Virus record (IMG/VR): IMGVR_UViG_3300027746_000075
Span: 1 to 29,369 of that record
Reading direction: 5' to 3' (one strand)
Length of the DNA stretch: 29,369 nucleotides
Origin: a virus
In this document: piece after piece, positions 4,636-11,454 of the stretch
Layout: every line of letters starts with the position of its first letter
How positions within the stretch are numbered: position 1 is the stretch's first letter
The notes under the pieces: generated by a model
Databases searched by the model: none
The model's input: only the letters and a program-made list of their open reading frames with translations
What the model was told of the DNA's origin: nothing
Translations under genes and position numbers: made by a program

Positions 4636-4803
4636 TTAATCAGTTACTTGTTCTGGGTATAAGTCCACGTAATGTTCGTGGCAAAGATAACGGCGCGTTT
4701 CGTCGCCAAGATGTATGACTTCTGTGGCGCGTTTACCGCACGTGAGTAGTGCGCCAGCACTATCATTTACTGAAACGTACAACTCGCAAGTTCGGGACAT
4801 CAT
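4636..4803 (-). CDS. 55-aa putative zinc-binding protein
   Basis: The protein (MMSRTCELYVSVNDSAG...) has Cys6, Cys22 and a CHEH cluster at residues 41-44, spaced like a small zinc finger or treble-clef fold. The start is uncertain: ATGs at 4803, 4800 and 4812 are all possible, and the longest frame reaches 4833. A TATTAT element a few bases before the ATG at 4812 would again fit a leaderless start. It could be a small nucleic-acid-binding or adaptor protein, but the family is not identified. Confidence 0.5.
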   Translation of the reverse strand: MMSRTCELYVSVNDSAGALLTCGKRATEVIHLGDETRRYLCHEHYVDLYPEQVTD

Positions 4804-4870
4804 AAATTCCATACTAATAATACTGAATAGCACTTTAATTGTATAAAAATAAATTAATTATCAATTTCTG

Positions 4871-4878
4871 GTGTAATT
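4871..4878 (+). promoter_or_regulatory. GTGTAAW motif 7 nt before the ATG at 4886
   Basis: The sequence is GTGTAATT, one of nine copies immediately upstream of gene starts. It is followed after 7 nt by the ATG of a 10-codon ORF. Confidence 0.4.
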
Positions 4879-4885
4879 AAATTAC

Positions 4886-4918
4886 ATGCCTATCACAAAT
4901 ATAGGAAAAATAGTGTAA
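4886..4918 (+). CDS. Possible 10-aa leader ORF in frame with the LamG-like gene
   Basis: Ten codons read MPITNIGKIV, followed by TAA. The ORF is in the same frame as the gene starting at 4934, with only four more codons between its stop and that start. It is preceded by its own GTGTAATT motif. It may be a leader peptide or the remnant of a longer N-terminus cut off by a stop codon. Confidence 0.25.
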   Translation: MPITNIGKIV

Positions 4919-4920
4919 TA
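4913..4920 (+). promoter_or_regulatory. GTGTAAW motif 13 nt before the ATG at 4934
   Basis: The sequence is GTGTAATA, followed by a TATATATAC stretch and then the start of the LamG-like gene. No Shine-Dalgarno sequence is present. Confidence 0.45.
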
Positions 4921-4933
4921 CTATATATACTGT

Positions 4934-5731
4934 ATGAATGTTGTAATTGGCGGCGATAAAAGTTTAATTTTTGCTTCTGGAGCTAATGATATAGTAGCAT
5001 TTCGTCCCGCTTTTTGGCCGACTGACGTGCCAGGTTTATCCTCATGGTTTAGTGCTGATTATGGTGTTTACACAAATACTACAACTTTAGCGCAGGATGG
5101 AAATACAGTTAATATTTGGAATAGTCGTGTGAATGGCATTACTTTATCTCAGTCCACACTTCTAAAACAGCCTAAATTTGAAAATGGTGGAATAAAATTT
5201 GATGGAGCGATAGGCTTTAATAATTCTGATATAAATTCTGATTTGTTATCTGGAACAAATAGCGCCGCTTTAATTTCCCCATTAAATTATTATGTAGTTG
5301 CTAGTGGAATCTCTGGCGCGACTACAAATGCGCCAGCACCTATAATAAAACAATCAAATAATACTATAAGTAATTCCCCCTATGTTTTTGCAATAAATAA
5401 TATTAGCGTTCTTGGCGCTGCTAATACACAAAATATATCTACCAGTCTTAACGCGGGCAATACAAAAAGCGTTACCGCCTGTATTTTTACTGATAATAAT
5501 AATGCAACCATAAGAAATGGTAGCTCTACACAAAGTATTATCGCGCTTGGTAACGCAAGTAATTCGGATACAACATTTTACGTTGGCGGTTTTAGTCAAA
5601 CAAGTCAAACATCTTCAAACGCCTTGATGGGTACTATTTATGAAATACTTATTTATTCGGGCGTAGAGCATACCACAGAACAACAAAATTTAGTATTACA
5701 ATATTTATCCCAAAAATGGGGGGTAGCATAA
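4934..5731 (+). CDS. LamG/concanavalin-like virion protein
   Basis: This 265-aa protein shows the layout of phage and bacterial proteins with a concanavalin-A-like (LamG) beta-sandwich. It opens with VPGLSSWFSADYGV at about residue 33, then an N.WN..R.NG strand and K.P.F..GGIKFDG at about 76-93. It closes with IYEILIYSG....T.EQQ..V.QYLSQKWGVA. Such domains bind sugars, and in phages usually decorate tail fibres or capsids. It has a GTGTAATA motif 13 nt upstream. It converges with the glycosyltransferase pair, with stops 2 nt apart. The fold is fairly secure; the virion location is inferred. Confidence 0.75.
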   Translation: MNVVIGGDKSLIFASGANDIVAFRPAFWPTDVPGLSSWFSADYGVYTNTTTLAQDGNTVNIWNSRVNGITLSQSTLLKQPKFENGGIKFDGAIGFNNSDINSDLLSGTNSAALISPLNYYVVASGISGATTNAPAPIIKQSNNTISNSPYVFAINNISVLGAANTQNISTSLNAGNTKSVTACIFTDNNNATIRNGSSTQSIIALGNASNSDTTFYVGGFSQTSQTSSNALMGTIYEILIYSGVEHTTEQQNLVLQYLSQKWGVA

Positions 5732-5733
5732 AT

Positions 5734-6519
5734 TTATTTACTTTTATTAATTAGTGCGGTTTTACTTCTCATCGCATGCACAATTGCAGGTTGAACTGTT
5801 AACTTTTCATATGTCATATAAGATGTATAGTCCCATTGATGATCATATGGAAGTTTGTCTCTAAAAGTTCCTACCCAATCTGAAGCCCAATAATTTACGT
5901 ACTTTTCTAAATAACGATCAGTTACATCTGGCGACATCAAATGCGATAAATAACCTATGGAAACTTCCTCTGGAACTGTATAGCCGCGTGCCTTAAGATG
6001 GTTATGAAATTCGTAAGCTAATTCTGAAGCCCTATTTATAAAATTGCGGTGACAAATCCAAAAACCACCATTAGTATTCCTAATTTCTGCTGATTGAACT
6101 CCATTTTGATACATTGCAGAACATAATGTATTATTGGGAATACCCCACCAGTCCTGCCTTTTGGTTCTATGTGAATTAACTGGACTTTCTAAAAAAGAAT
6201 GCCATGGGGAACCATTCATTATTTTATCGATATCCATATGTGGGTGTCTAACAAAAAAATGATCAGCGTCTATAAATATAAAATATTCATAATCTAACTT
6301 ACTAAGTTGTTTTTTTAAGTATTCAAATTTAAAAAACTGTAAACGGTCTAATTCAATAGAATCATCTAAACGGTGATTAATACAATTCTTAATTGGCTTT
6401 TCACTGAATACAATAAAGTCTTCTTCAATACCCACACCAATTGCCGAATCCACTAATGATTGGCAAATGTGATCATAATCACCCCAAGATATAGACCAAT
6501 AACAAAATTTTTTCTTCAT
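5734..6519 (-). CDS. GT-A-type glycosyltransferase
   Basis: This 261-aa protein has the hallmarks of a nucleotide-sugar-dependent GT-A transferase. It has an N-terminal Rossmann-like strand (KFCYWSISWGDYD) and a hydrophobic strand ending in the metal-binding DxD motif (FIFIDADHFF, Asp84 and Asp86). A later NTNGGFWICHRNF segment near residue 150 resembles the acceptor-side motif of GT6/GT8-like enzymes. It lies 5 nt downstream of a GT-B enzyme, and the two are probably co-transcribed. Likely substrates are virion proteins, phage DNA or host surface sugars; the sequence does not decide. No Shine-Dalgarno sequence is seen. Confidence 0.75.
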   Translation of the reverse strand: MKKKFCYWSISWGDYDHICQSLVDSAIGVGIEEDFIVFSEKPIKNCINHRLDDSIELDRLQFFKFEYLKKQLSKLDYEYFIFIDADHFFVRHPHMDIDKIMNGSPWHSFLESPVNSHRTKRQDWWGIPNNTLCSAMYQNGVQSAEIRNTNGGFWICHRNFINRASELAYEFHNHLKARGYTVPEEVSIGYLSHLMSPDVTDRYLEKYVNYWASDWVGTFRDKLPYDHQWDYTSYMTYEKLTVQPAIVHAMRSKTALINKSK

Positions 6520-6524
6520 AACTT

Positions 6525-7583
6525 TTATTCTACATTATCTAACATATTAAATATATTTTCTAAATGAAAATTCTGATTATTAATATCACACCATATTTTT
6601 TTAGAAAATTCCCTGGTATTTTCAGACATTTCTTTTAATAAGGTTTTATTTTTAGACAATAAATTAATATAGTAATAGCATTCATTCATATTATCAAATG
6701 TATACCCAGTTCTACCATGCCATATCATATTAGAAAAATTACCGTAGTTCGGAACTACAGTAGGAACGCCAATTAATTGAGCTTCTATTATAGCGCGGCT
6801 TTGATTTTCTATATATTTATGATTAGCATTAAAAACATACAAGTCTAATTGTGACAAAAATGCAATAGAACTCTTTGCGTTCTCATTAAGTAATTCCCAC
6901 TTATCTTTATTAAAGTCAAACCAGCTATATTTATTTTTTATGTTATCATTCACGCCCATAATACTAAAAAATGAATTTTTTACAGGAATTTTTTCATAAA
7001 ATAACGGGAAATTTTCACTGAATTTCATTTCGTCAGATCTTGATACTTTTCCAATAATAAATTTATCTGTAGACTTTTTTTTAGGTATTTTTTTATAGGC
7101 GTCAAAATTAAAATAATTAGGCAGTATATAAGATTTATTTTTTTTAATATCTGGAGATTTATTTTCTAAGATTTGTTTATGAAAATCACTGGTAAATAAA
7201 TACATGTCTATTAATCCCTCATTAAGACACTGCATTTCTTCCGGAGTAGTCCACATCATGTCATTAGACCATATAAATTTTAGACCCATTTCTTTAATTT
7301 TTAAAATGCGCCATTTTTCACTAAACAGTCTAAAATTACAAAAAGATATAGCGTACCCGTCCACCTGTTTGGGTAAATTATCCCAGTATAAAATATTTAC
7401 ATTATTCTCTTTTAAAAAGTTTACATTTTCTTTTTCTTTAAGTCTGAATTCGTCCAAAGGAATACAGTATAAATTATATTTATTCAATTTATTTAATCCA
7501 GTAATTAAATCTTTTAGTCTAGTATCAGCACCACCTAAATTTGAAGGCCACTGAAAAAAGAAAATATTTTTTTTCATATTCAT
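6525..7583 (-). CDS. GT-B-type (GT4-like) glycosyltransferase
   Basis: This 352-aa protein begins with FFFQWPSNLGGADTRLKDLI, the glycine-rich donor-side loop typical of GT4-like enzymes. Near residues 262-297 it has the C-terminal signature (QSRAIIEAQLIGVPTVVPNY, then GNFSNMIWHGRTGY), where E..A...G.P.V contacts the nucleotide sugar. It is the first of a two-gene leftward unit with the GT-A gene. The start has a TATAAT element a few bases upstream and no Shine-Dalgarno sequence. MNMKK at 7583 is used; MKK two codons later is possible. Role as for its partner. Confidence 0.75.
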   Translation of the reverse strand: MNMKKNIFFFQWPSNLGGADTRLKDLITGLNKLNKYNLYCIPLDEFRLKEKENVNFLKENNVNILYWDNLPKQVDGYAISFCNFRLFSEKWRILKIKEMGLKFIWSNDMMWTTPEEMQCLNEGLIDMYLFTSDFHKQILENKSPDIKKNKSYILPNYFNFDAYKKIPKKKSTDKFIIGKVSRSDEMKFSENFPLFYEKIPVKNSFFSIMGVNDNIKNKYSWFDFNKDKWELLNENAKSSIAFLSQLDLYVFNANHKYIENQSRAIIEAQLIGVPTVVPNYGNFSNMIWHGRTGYTFDNMNECYYYINLLSKNKTLLKEMSENTREFSKKIWCDINNQNFHLENIFNMLDNVE

Positions 7584-7641
7584 ATATTATATTTAGTAAG
7601 CCCTTTTTTTATAAATTTTTTAGATAATTATTTTTACCAAG

Positions 7642-7649
7642 GTGTAAAT
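7642..7649 (+). promoter_or_regulatory. GTGTAAW motif 6 nt before the ATG at 7656
   Basis: The sequence is GTGTAAAT, within TGTAAATA, which resembles a T4-type late promoter (TATAAATA). The ATG of the 57-aa zinc-ribbon gene follows after 6 nt. Confidence 0.45.
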
Positions 7650-7655
7650 AATATT

Positions 7656-7829
7656 ATGAGATCGAATCCGATCCACGATAAAGCGTGCGCGCTTTGTGGT
7701 CAGAAATTACCACTTAACAAATTTGCTTATGATTCGCACGGAGAATCTGGATTTTCTATATATTGTAAGTTATGCGATAAAAGAATCGCGCGCGAAAAGC
7801 ATAAAGATCAAAAAAAACATAGTATATAA
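7656..7829 (+). CDS. 57-aa zinc-ribbon protein
   Basis: This small protein has two CxxC pairs, CALC at residues 11-14 and CKLC at 37-40, with a basic, probably helical C-terminus (DKRIAREKHKDQKKHS). The Cys4 layout is that of a zinc ribbon, as in HNH-like or transcription-factor zinc modules; no HNH catalytic core is present. It overlaps a longer alternative reading in another frame that would extend PhoH upstream. The clear Cys pairs, the upstream GTGTAAAT motif and the good gene spacing favour this separate gene. Probably nucleic-acid binding. Confidence 0.65.
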   Translation: MRSNPIHDKACALCGQKLPLNKFAYDSHGESGFSIYCKLCDKRIAREKHKDQKKHSI

Positions 7830-7855
7830 ATTAAAAAGTGTCTATGCTCTAAAAA

Positions 7856-7863
7856 GTGTAATT
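7856..7863 (+). promoter_or_regulatory. GTGTAAW motif 27 nt before the PhoH start
   Basis: The sequence is GTGTAATT. It is farther from the ATG (7891) than the other copies, with a TTATAT element between, close to the start codon. Confidence 0.35.
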
Positions 7864-7890
7864 AATAGTAGTGTTAATTTGTTATATAAC

Positions 7891-8622
7891 ATGAAAAAAA
7901 AACCTGAAAAAACCCGCGACGTTTCTCCGTATTCGGAGAAGAAAAAAACAAAAGTAACCATAGACCTGAGTATCCGTGAACTGCCCTGGACTGATAAACA
8001 AAAAGAGTTTATTAACCTTGCTTTAGATAAAGATACAAAAGTAATTATCTTAAAAGGTGTTGCTGGTACCGCCAAAACTATTTTGGCAGTTTATAGTGCC
8101 TTGCGCCTCATGAAAGATAAAAAAGCTAGTGAAATATACTACAGCCGCGTTCCAGTCGAATCCTCGGTTCATGGGATTGGCTACATTAAGGGTACATCTG
8201 AAGAAAAAATGTCCCCATATACCCAACCATTGGTAGATAAATTAAATGAACTTCTTCCAGTCCCACACGTTAAGTTTCTAATGCTAGAAGAAAGGATTAT
8301 TGGCGTTCCATTGGGCTTTTTGCGCGGTCTGAACATTTCTAATGCCACATTTATTATGGACGAGGCGCAGAATTGCCGCGTTGAGGATTTTTTATTAGTG
8401 ATGACTCGTATGGCTACGTTTTCTAAGCTGTTTATTTGTGGAGACGCTCAACAGTCCGATATTAGGCAGAGCGGATTCTGTACAGTATTTGATTTATTTA
8501 ATAATGAAGAATCAAAAAATAATGGAATTCATACTTTCGAATTCGGAAAAGAAGATATCGTACGTTCTGAGATCCTTTCATATATTATAGAGAAATTTGA
8601 AAAATTAAAGAATCGAGTGTAA
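7891..8622 (+). CDS. phoH: PhoH-like P-loop ATPase
   Basis: With the start at 7891 the protein is 243 aa, the usual size of phage PhoH-like ATPases. It has a Walker A GVAGTAKT (56-63; the usual form is GPAGTGKT), a Walker B FIMDEAQN (154-161), the GDAQQSD motif (184-190) and a C-terminal IVRSEI arginine region (223-228). The frame is open back to 7696, but that part overlaps the zinc-ribbon gene and lacks PhoH similarity. PhoH proteins are common in large phages and are thought to act on RNA or in phosphate stress. The variant Walker A (Ala before Lys) is worth noting. Confidence 0.9.
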   Translation: MKKKPEKTRDVSPYSEKKKTKVTIDLSIRELPWTDKQKEFINLALDKDTKVIILKGVAGTAKTILAVYSALRLMKDKKASEIYYSRVPVESSVHGIGYIKGTSEEKMSPYTQPLVDKLNELLPVPHVKFLMLEERIIGVPLGFLRGLNISNATFIMDEAQNCRVEDFLLVMTRMATFSKLFICGDAQQSDIRQSGFCTVFDLFNNEESKNNGIHTFEFGKEDIVRSEILSYIIEKFEKLKNRV

Positions 8623-8624
8623 TA
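8617..8624 (+). promoter_or_regulatory. GTGTAAW motif 7 nt before the LRR gene
   Basis: The sequence is GTGTAATA. It overlaps the last codon and the stop of phoH (GTG TAA) and is followed after 7 nt by the ATG at 8632. Confidence 0.4.
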
Positions 8625-8631
8625 TTCTTTA

Positions 8632-10107
8632 ATGATTAATCTTTATCCAGTTAATAACGCGACTATTACGGCTATAGATTGTGGAACACCTTCTGGTATT
8701 TCATTACCATTGTCTGGATCGATTAATATTTCAGAATTTACGAATTTAACTAGTTTTTCATGTACTGGAGGACACAATATTCAAAGTTTCACTGGAAACG
8801 TATCATGCCCTAATTTAAAATCATTAGTTTTAACTCAAAATCTTTTATCACAATTTCCAAATTTAAATAATAACACATTATTAGAGGAATTAAGACTAGA
8901 TAATAATAATATTTCTGGAATAGTTCCATCATTATACGCTTTGACTGGTTTAAAAACATTAAGACTACAACAAAATAGTTTATTAAGTGGAACTTTACCA
9001 AGTTTAACTGGCGGTTTAACTGGTGTTACATCTTTTTATAGTATTGGTTGTAGTATGACTGGAAATATAGTTTTAAATAATTATAATGTTATAACTGATT
9101 ATAGATGTGATAGTCAAGACGGTTCCGTAAAAATAGGTGGTACTATACCCACAATACCCAGTTCATTGCTATATTTTTACATATATAATAATAAAATTAG
9201 TGGCGGTTTACCATCAATGACTAGTACTATAAAAGAGTTTAGATGTTATAATAATTTATTAACTGGTTTTACTAATGATATTAGTAGTGCTAGTTTATTA
9301 CAATATTATTATATTGGTAATAATAAAATCTCTGGATCAATACAATTGGGTCCAAAAAATAGTCAATTTAAATTCTACGATATTTCATCAAATTATATAA
9401 CTGGATTTATTCCATCATATTTAAATACATGGCCTAATTTAAGATTATTTAGTTGTCAAGACAATTATATTTCTGGAAGTATTCCTACATTATTACCCAC
9501 GACTATTGTAGATTTTAATTGTGGGTCTCAAAGTGGAACTGTTAAAATTACTGGATTTATTCCTCCATTAAGTACCTATACAAATTTAAATGTTTGGCAC
9601 AGCAATCAAAATCAAATTAGCGGAAGTATACCCACTTTACCCGCTAGTATAACAGATTTTGTATGTTATCATAGTTTTCCTCTAACTGGTTTTATACCGC
9701 CATTAAACACTCTTGTAAATTTAGATAGATTTAATTGTGGTAATAATAGGATAAGTGGAATGATTCCAGACCTATCTGGTAATAAGAAATTAACAATATT
9801 TAAAGCTTATATGAATAATTTGACAGGATATGCTGGTACTTCATTACCCCCGACTCTTACTGAAATATCATTGAATAATAATTATTTTAAACAACCTGCT
9901 ATTGATAGCTTTTTAGTAGCTCTAAGTGGGGCACAAAGTACTCTTGCTGATAATTCACCATACTTAGTTTATGGAAGTTTATTAGAATTCGATGGAACTG
10001 ATATGTCATCGCCAGGAATTTCTGGACGCGATGCTATAAAATATCTTACGGGTAGAAATAACCAAGGATGGTGGCAAATCACTACGGGAATGAGCGTAAT
10101 ATTATGA
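8632..10107 (+). CDS. Leucine-rich-repeat protein, probable virion adhesin
   Basis: This 491-aa protein consists mostly of irregular leucine-rich repeats of the plant-like type. Repeated units look like L..L.L..N.ISG.IP.L, for example NKISGSIQ, NYISGSIPTL, NQISGSIPTL and NRISGMIPDL. They run from about residue 35 to 420. A C-terminal segment (IDSFLVALSGAQSTLADNSP...NNQGWWQITTG) matches the tail often found on LRR proteins of environmental phages. There is no signal peptide. It overlaps the next gene by ATGA. LRR surfaces bind proteins or glycans, so a receptor-binding virion part is the likely role; this is inference. The coding sequence is very AT-rich. Confidence 0.8.
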   Translation: MINLYPVNNATITAIDCGTPSGISLPLSGSINISEFTNLTSFSCTGGHNIQSFTGNVSCPNLKSLVLTQNLLSQFPNLNNNTLLEELRLDNNNISGIVPSLYALTGLKTLRLQQNSLLSGTLPSLTGGLTGVTSFYSIGCSMTGNIVLNNYNVITDYRCDSQDGSVKIGGTIPTIPSSLLYFYIYNNKISGGLPSMTSTIKEFRCYNNLLTGFTNDISSASLLQYYYIGNNKISGSIQLGPKNSQFKFYDISSNYITGFIPSYLNTWPNLRLFSCQDNYISGSIPTLLPTTIVDFNCGSQSGTVKITGFIPPLSTYTNLNVWHSNQNQISGSIPTLPASITDFVCYHSFPLTGFIPPLNTLVNLDRFNCGNNRISGMIPDLSGNKKLTIFKAYMNNLTGYAGTSLPPTLTEISLNNNYFKQPAIDSFLVALSGAQSTLADNSPYLVYGSLLEFDGTDMSSPGISGRDAIKYLTGRNNQGWWQITTGMSVIL

Positions 10108-10388
10108 TAACAATTTATACAAATCAAAATTTAAATACGCAAGATTATACTATTTATTATGGTCAAACACAACTTAATATAGATTCAAACAAATGGTGGT
10201 TTTTATATAATTTTGATACAAGTACGATTCTTATACAACCCAAACAAAAAGCTTTGAGTATTTTAGTTAATTTCACCGTAGTACTTTCTGATACTCTAGA
10301 AGAATTAAATTCTTATATTCAGACTAATAATTTAGTTTTATCCCGTGGTTTAAGAAAAACATTAAATCCTTATATTAATTACGATTAA
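10104..10388 (+). CDS. Hypothetical 94-aa partner of the LRR protein
   Basis: The start used (MITIYTNQNLNTQDYTIYYG) overlaps the LRR stop as ATGA, implying coupled translation. A longer frame from 10068 would run deep into the LRR gene and is less likely. The protein is rich in Tyr, Asn and Thr, with predicted beta strands (KWWFLYNFDTSTILIQ) and a helical end. It may be a chaperone or accessory of the LRR protein; no family is recognised. Its TAA shares the bases TTAA with the stop of the convergent gene. Confidence 0.6.
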   Translation: MITIYTNQNLNTQDYTIYYGQTQLNIDSNKWWFLYNFDTSTILIQPKQKALSILVNFTVVLSDTLEELNSYIQTNNLVLSRGLRKTLNPYINYD

Positions 10389-10969
10389 CTATATATACCC
10401 ACGATTTTGTCGGGTATATCTAGATAATCTTTTACATTATCTAATAATTTAGTAGGGCAAATCTTTTGTACCTTACGATATTTTCTATTGTTATCTGGCC
10501 AATTATTATAATTATATAAAAAAGCATATTTATACAATATGCTATTGGCATTTTGCGCATATTCTTTATAATCAAATAAATTATTATTTTTAATAATTTT
10601 AAACGTACGTTTTTCGCAATCTAATTCTAATTCCATTAATGCTAATAATTCTTTTTTATATTTTTCAGGTTTTAATAGTATTTGACTATATGTAATATCA
10701 TAATCACAATATTTATTCCATACTTTAGTATCATCGCGCCACTGTAAAAAATGTGCATATTCATGAATAAGAACTCCAAACCATTCGTGGTCTTTTAATC
10801 CACCTTTCGCTACTTTAATAATAGGATTGTCGTTAGTGTCCATATAAAAAAGCCCAGAACATTTACTTTTGCCACCACAGTAACGTCCTTTTATAAAGAC
10901 TATCTTTCCGTCTAAATCTTTTAAGTCCTCATCAATGATTTTAAGCACTTCATGTGTATTAAGCGACAT
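10385..10969 (-). CDS. HExxH putative zinc metalloprotease
   Basis: This 194-aa protein contains HEYAH at residues 69-73 (within FGVLIHEYAHFLQW) and a downstream LMELELDCEKR (111-121) whose acidic residues could supply the third zinc ligand. I recognise the pattern HEY.H..QW...ELDCEKR from uncharacterised proteins of large phages. A role in lysis, capsid maturation or host takeover is possible. MSLNTHEV at 10969 is preferred over the longer frame to 11011, because a GTGTAAAT motif lies 8 nt before it. The gene stands alone on the minus strand between plus-strand late genes. Confidence 0.65.
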   Translation of the reverse strand: MSLNTHEVLKIIDEDLKDLDGKIVFIKGRYCGGKSKCSGLFYMDTNDNPIIKVAKGGLKDHEWFGVLIHEYAHFLQWRDDTKVWNKYCDYDITYSQILLKPEKYKKELLALMELELDCEKRTFKIIKNNNLFDYKEYAQNANSILYKYAFLYNYNNWPDNNRKYRKVQKICPTKLLDNVKDYLDIPDKIVGIYS

Positions 10970-10977
10970 CGGTAGTA

Positions 10978-10985
10978 ATTTACAC
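10978..10985 (-). promoter_or_regulatory. GTGTAAW motif 8 nt before the metalloprotease start
   Basis: On the minus strand the sequence is GTGTAAAT, 8 nt before the ATG at 10969. Its presence on the minus strand, next to the only minus gene in this block, supports the motif as a start signal. Confidence 0.5.
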
Positions 10986-11031
10986 TGTAAAATTATAAAA
11001 GAGTTAACCAAAAGAGATTTTTGAATTTCTT

Positions 11032-11039
11032 GTGTAAAT
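11032..11039 (+). promoter_or_regulatory. GTGTAAW motif before the late-control block
   Basis: The sequence is GTGTAAAT, 16 nt before the ATG at 11056, with TAATAATAAG between. It would drive the zinc-ribbon, sigma and packaging genes. Confidence 0.45.
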
Positions 11040-11055
11040 CAGTAATAATAAGTGT

Positions 11056-11451
11056 ATGAAATATTTTTGTTCCAAGTGCGGGAAGACTACTGCATATAAT
11101 TTAGACTTACCCAAGTTTTGTTCAGCTTGTGGGCAATCTTTTGCTAGCATGCCTAATAAATCCATTACCACTAGTATATATAAAAATGAATTAAAATTAA
11201 AGGAAAATAAATATCCCGAAGATGATGTTCAAAATAATCAGGTAAATTCTAATATAAATTTTAAAAATATAAAACCCGCATTTACAATCGACGTATATAA
11301 ACCACATAATGAAACTTTTGGATCACTAATAGATAATCCATATAAACCTATAGAAAATAATGATATACAATTTAATAATATTAATAGATCAAGTGAAGAA
11401 ATCCTAGCAGAATTCCAAAGGGAAGCTGGTTCTTTAAGATCTAACGAATAA
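11056..11451 (+). CDS. 131-aa double-CxxC zinc-ribbon protein
   Basis: The N-terminus (MKYFCSKCGKTTAYNLD..KFCSACGQSF) carries CSKC (5-8) and CSAC (22-25), a classic rubredoxin-like zinc ribbon. The rest (about residues 35-131) is Asn/Lys-rich and probably disordered until a short helical end (SSEEILAEFQREAGSL). It precedes the sigma factor by 3 nt, so the two are probably co-transcribed; it might help transcription or bind nucleic acid. No specific family name can be given. Confidence 0.65.
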   Translation: MKYFCSKCGKTTAYNLDLPKFCSACGQSFASMPNKSITTSIYKNELKLKENKYPEDDVQNNQVNSNINFKNIKPAFTIDVYKPHNETFGSLIDNPYKPIENNDIQFNNINRSSEEILAEFQREAGSLRSNE

Positions 11452-11454
11452 TAT

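Noticed and set aside
7696-7890. Upstream extension of PhoH
   Set aside because: It overlaps the zinc-ribbon frame 7656-7829, has no PhoH similarity, and the ATG at 7891 gives the usual family length.
10068-10103. Start at 10068 for the 94-aa gene
   Set aside because: It would overlap 40 nt of the LRR gene; the ATGA overlap at 10104 is the usual coupled arrangement.
10970-11011. Longer N-terminus of the HExxH protein (start at 11011)
   Set aside because: The GTGTAAAT motif and its 8-nt spacing point to the ATG at 10969; the extra residues are hydrophobic and unrelated.
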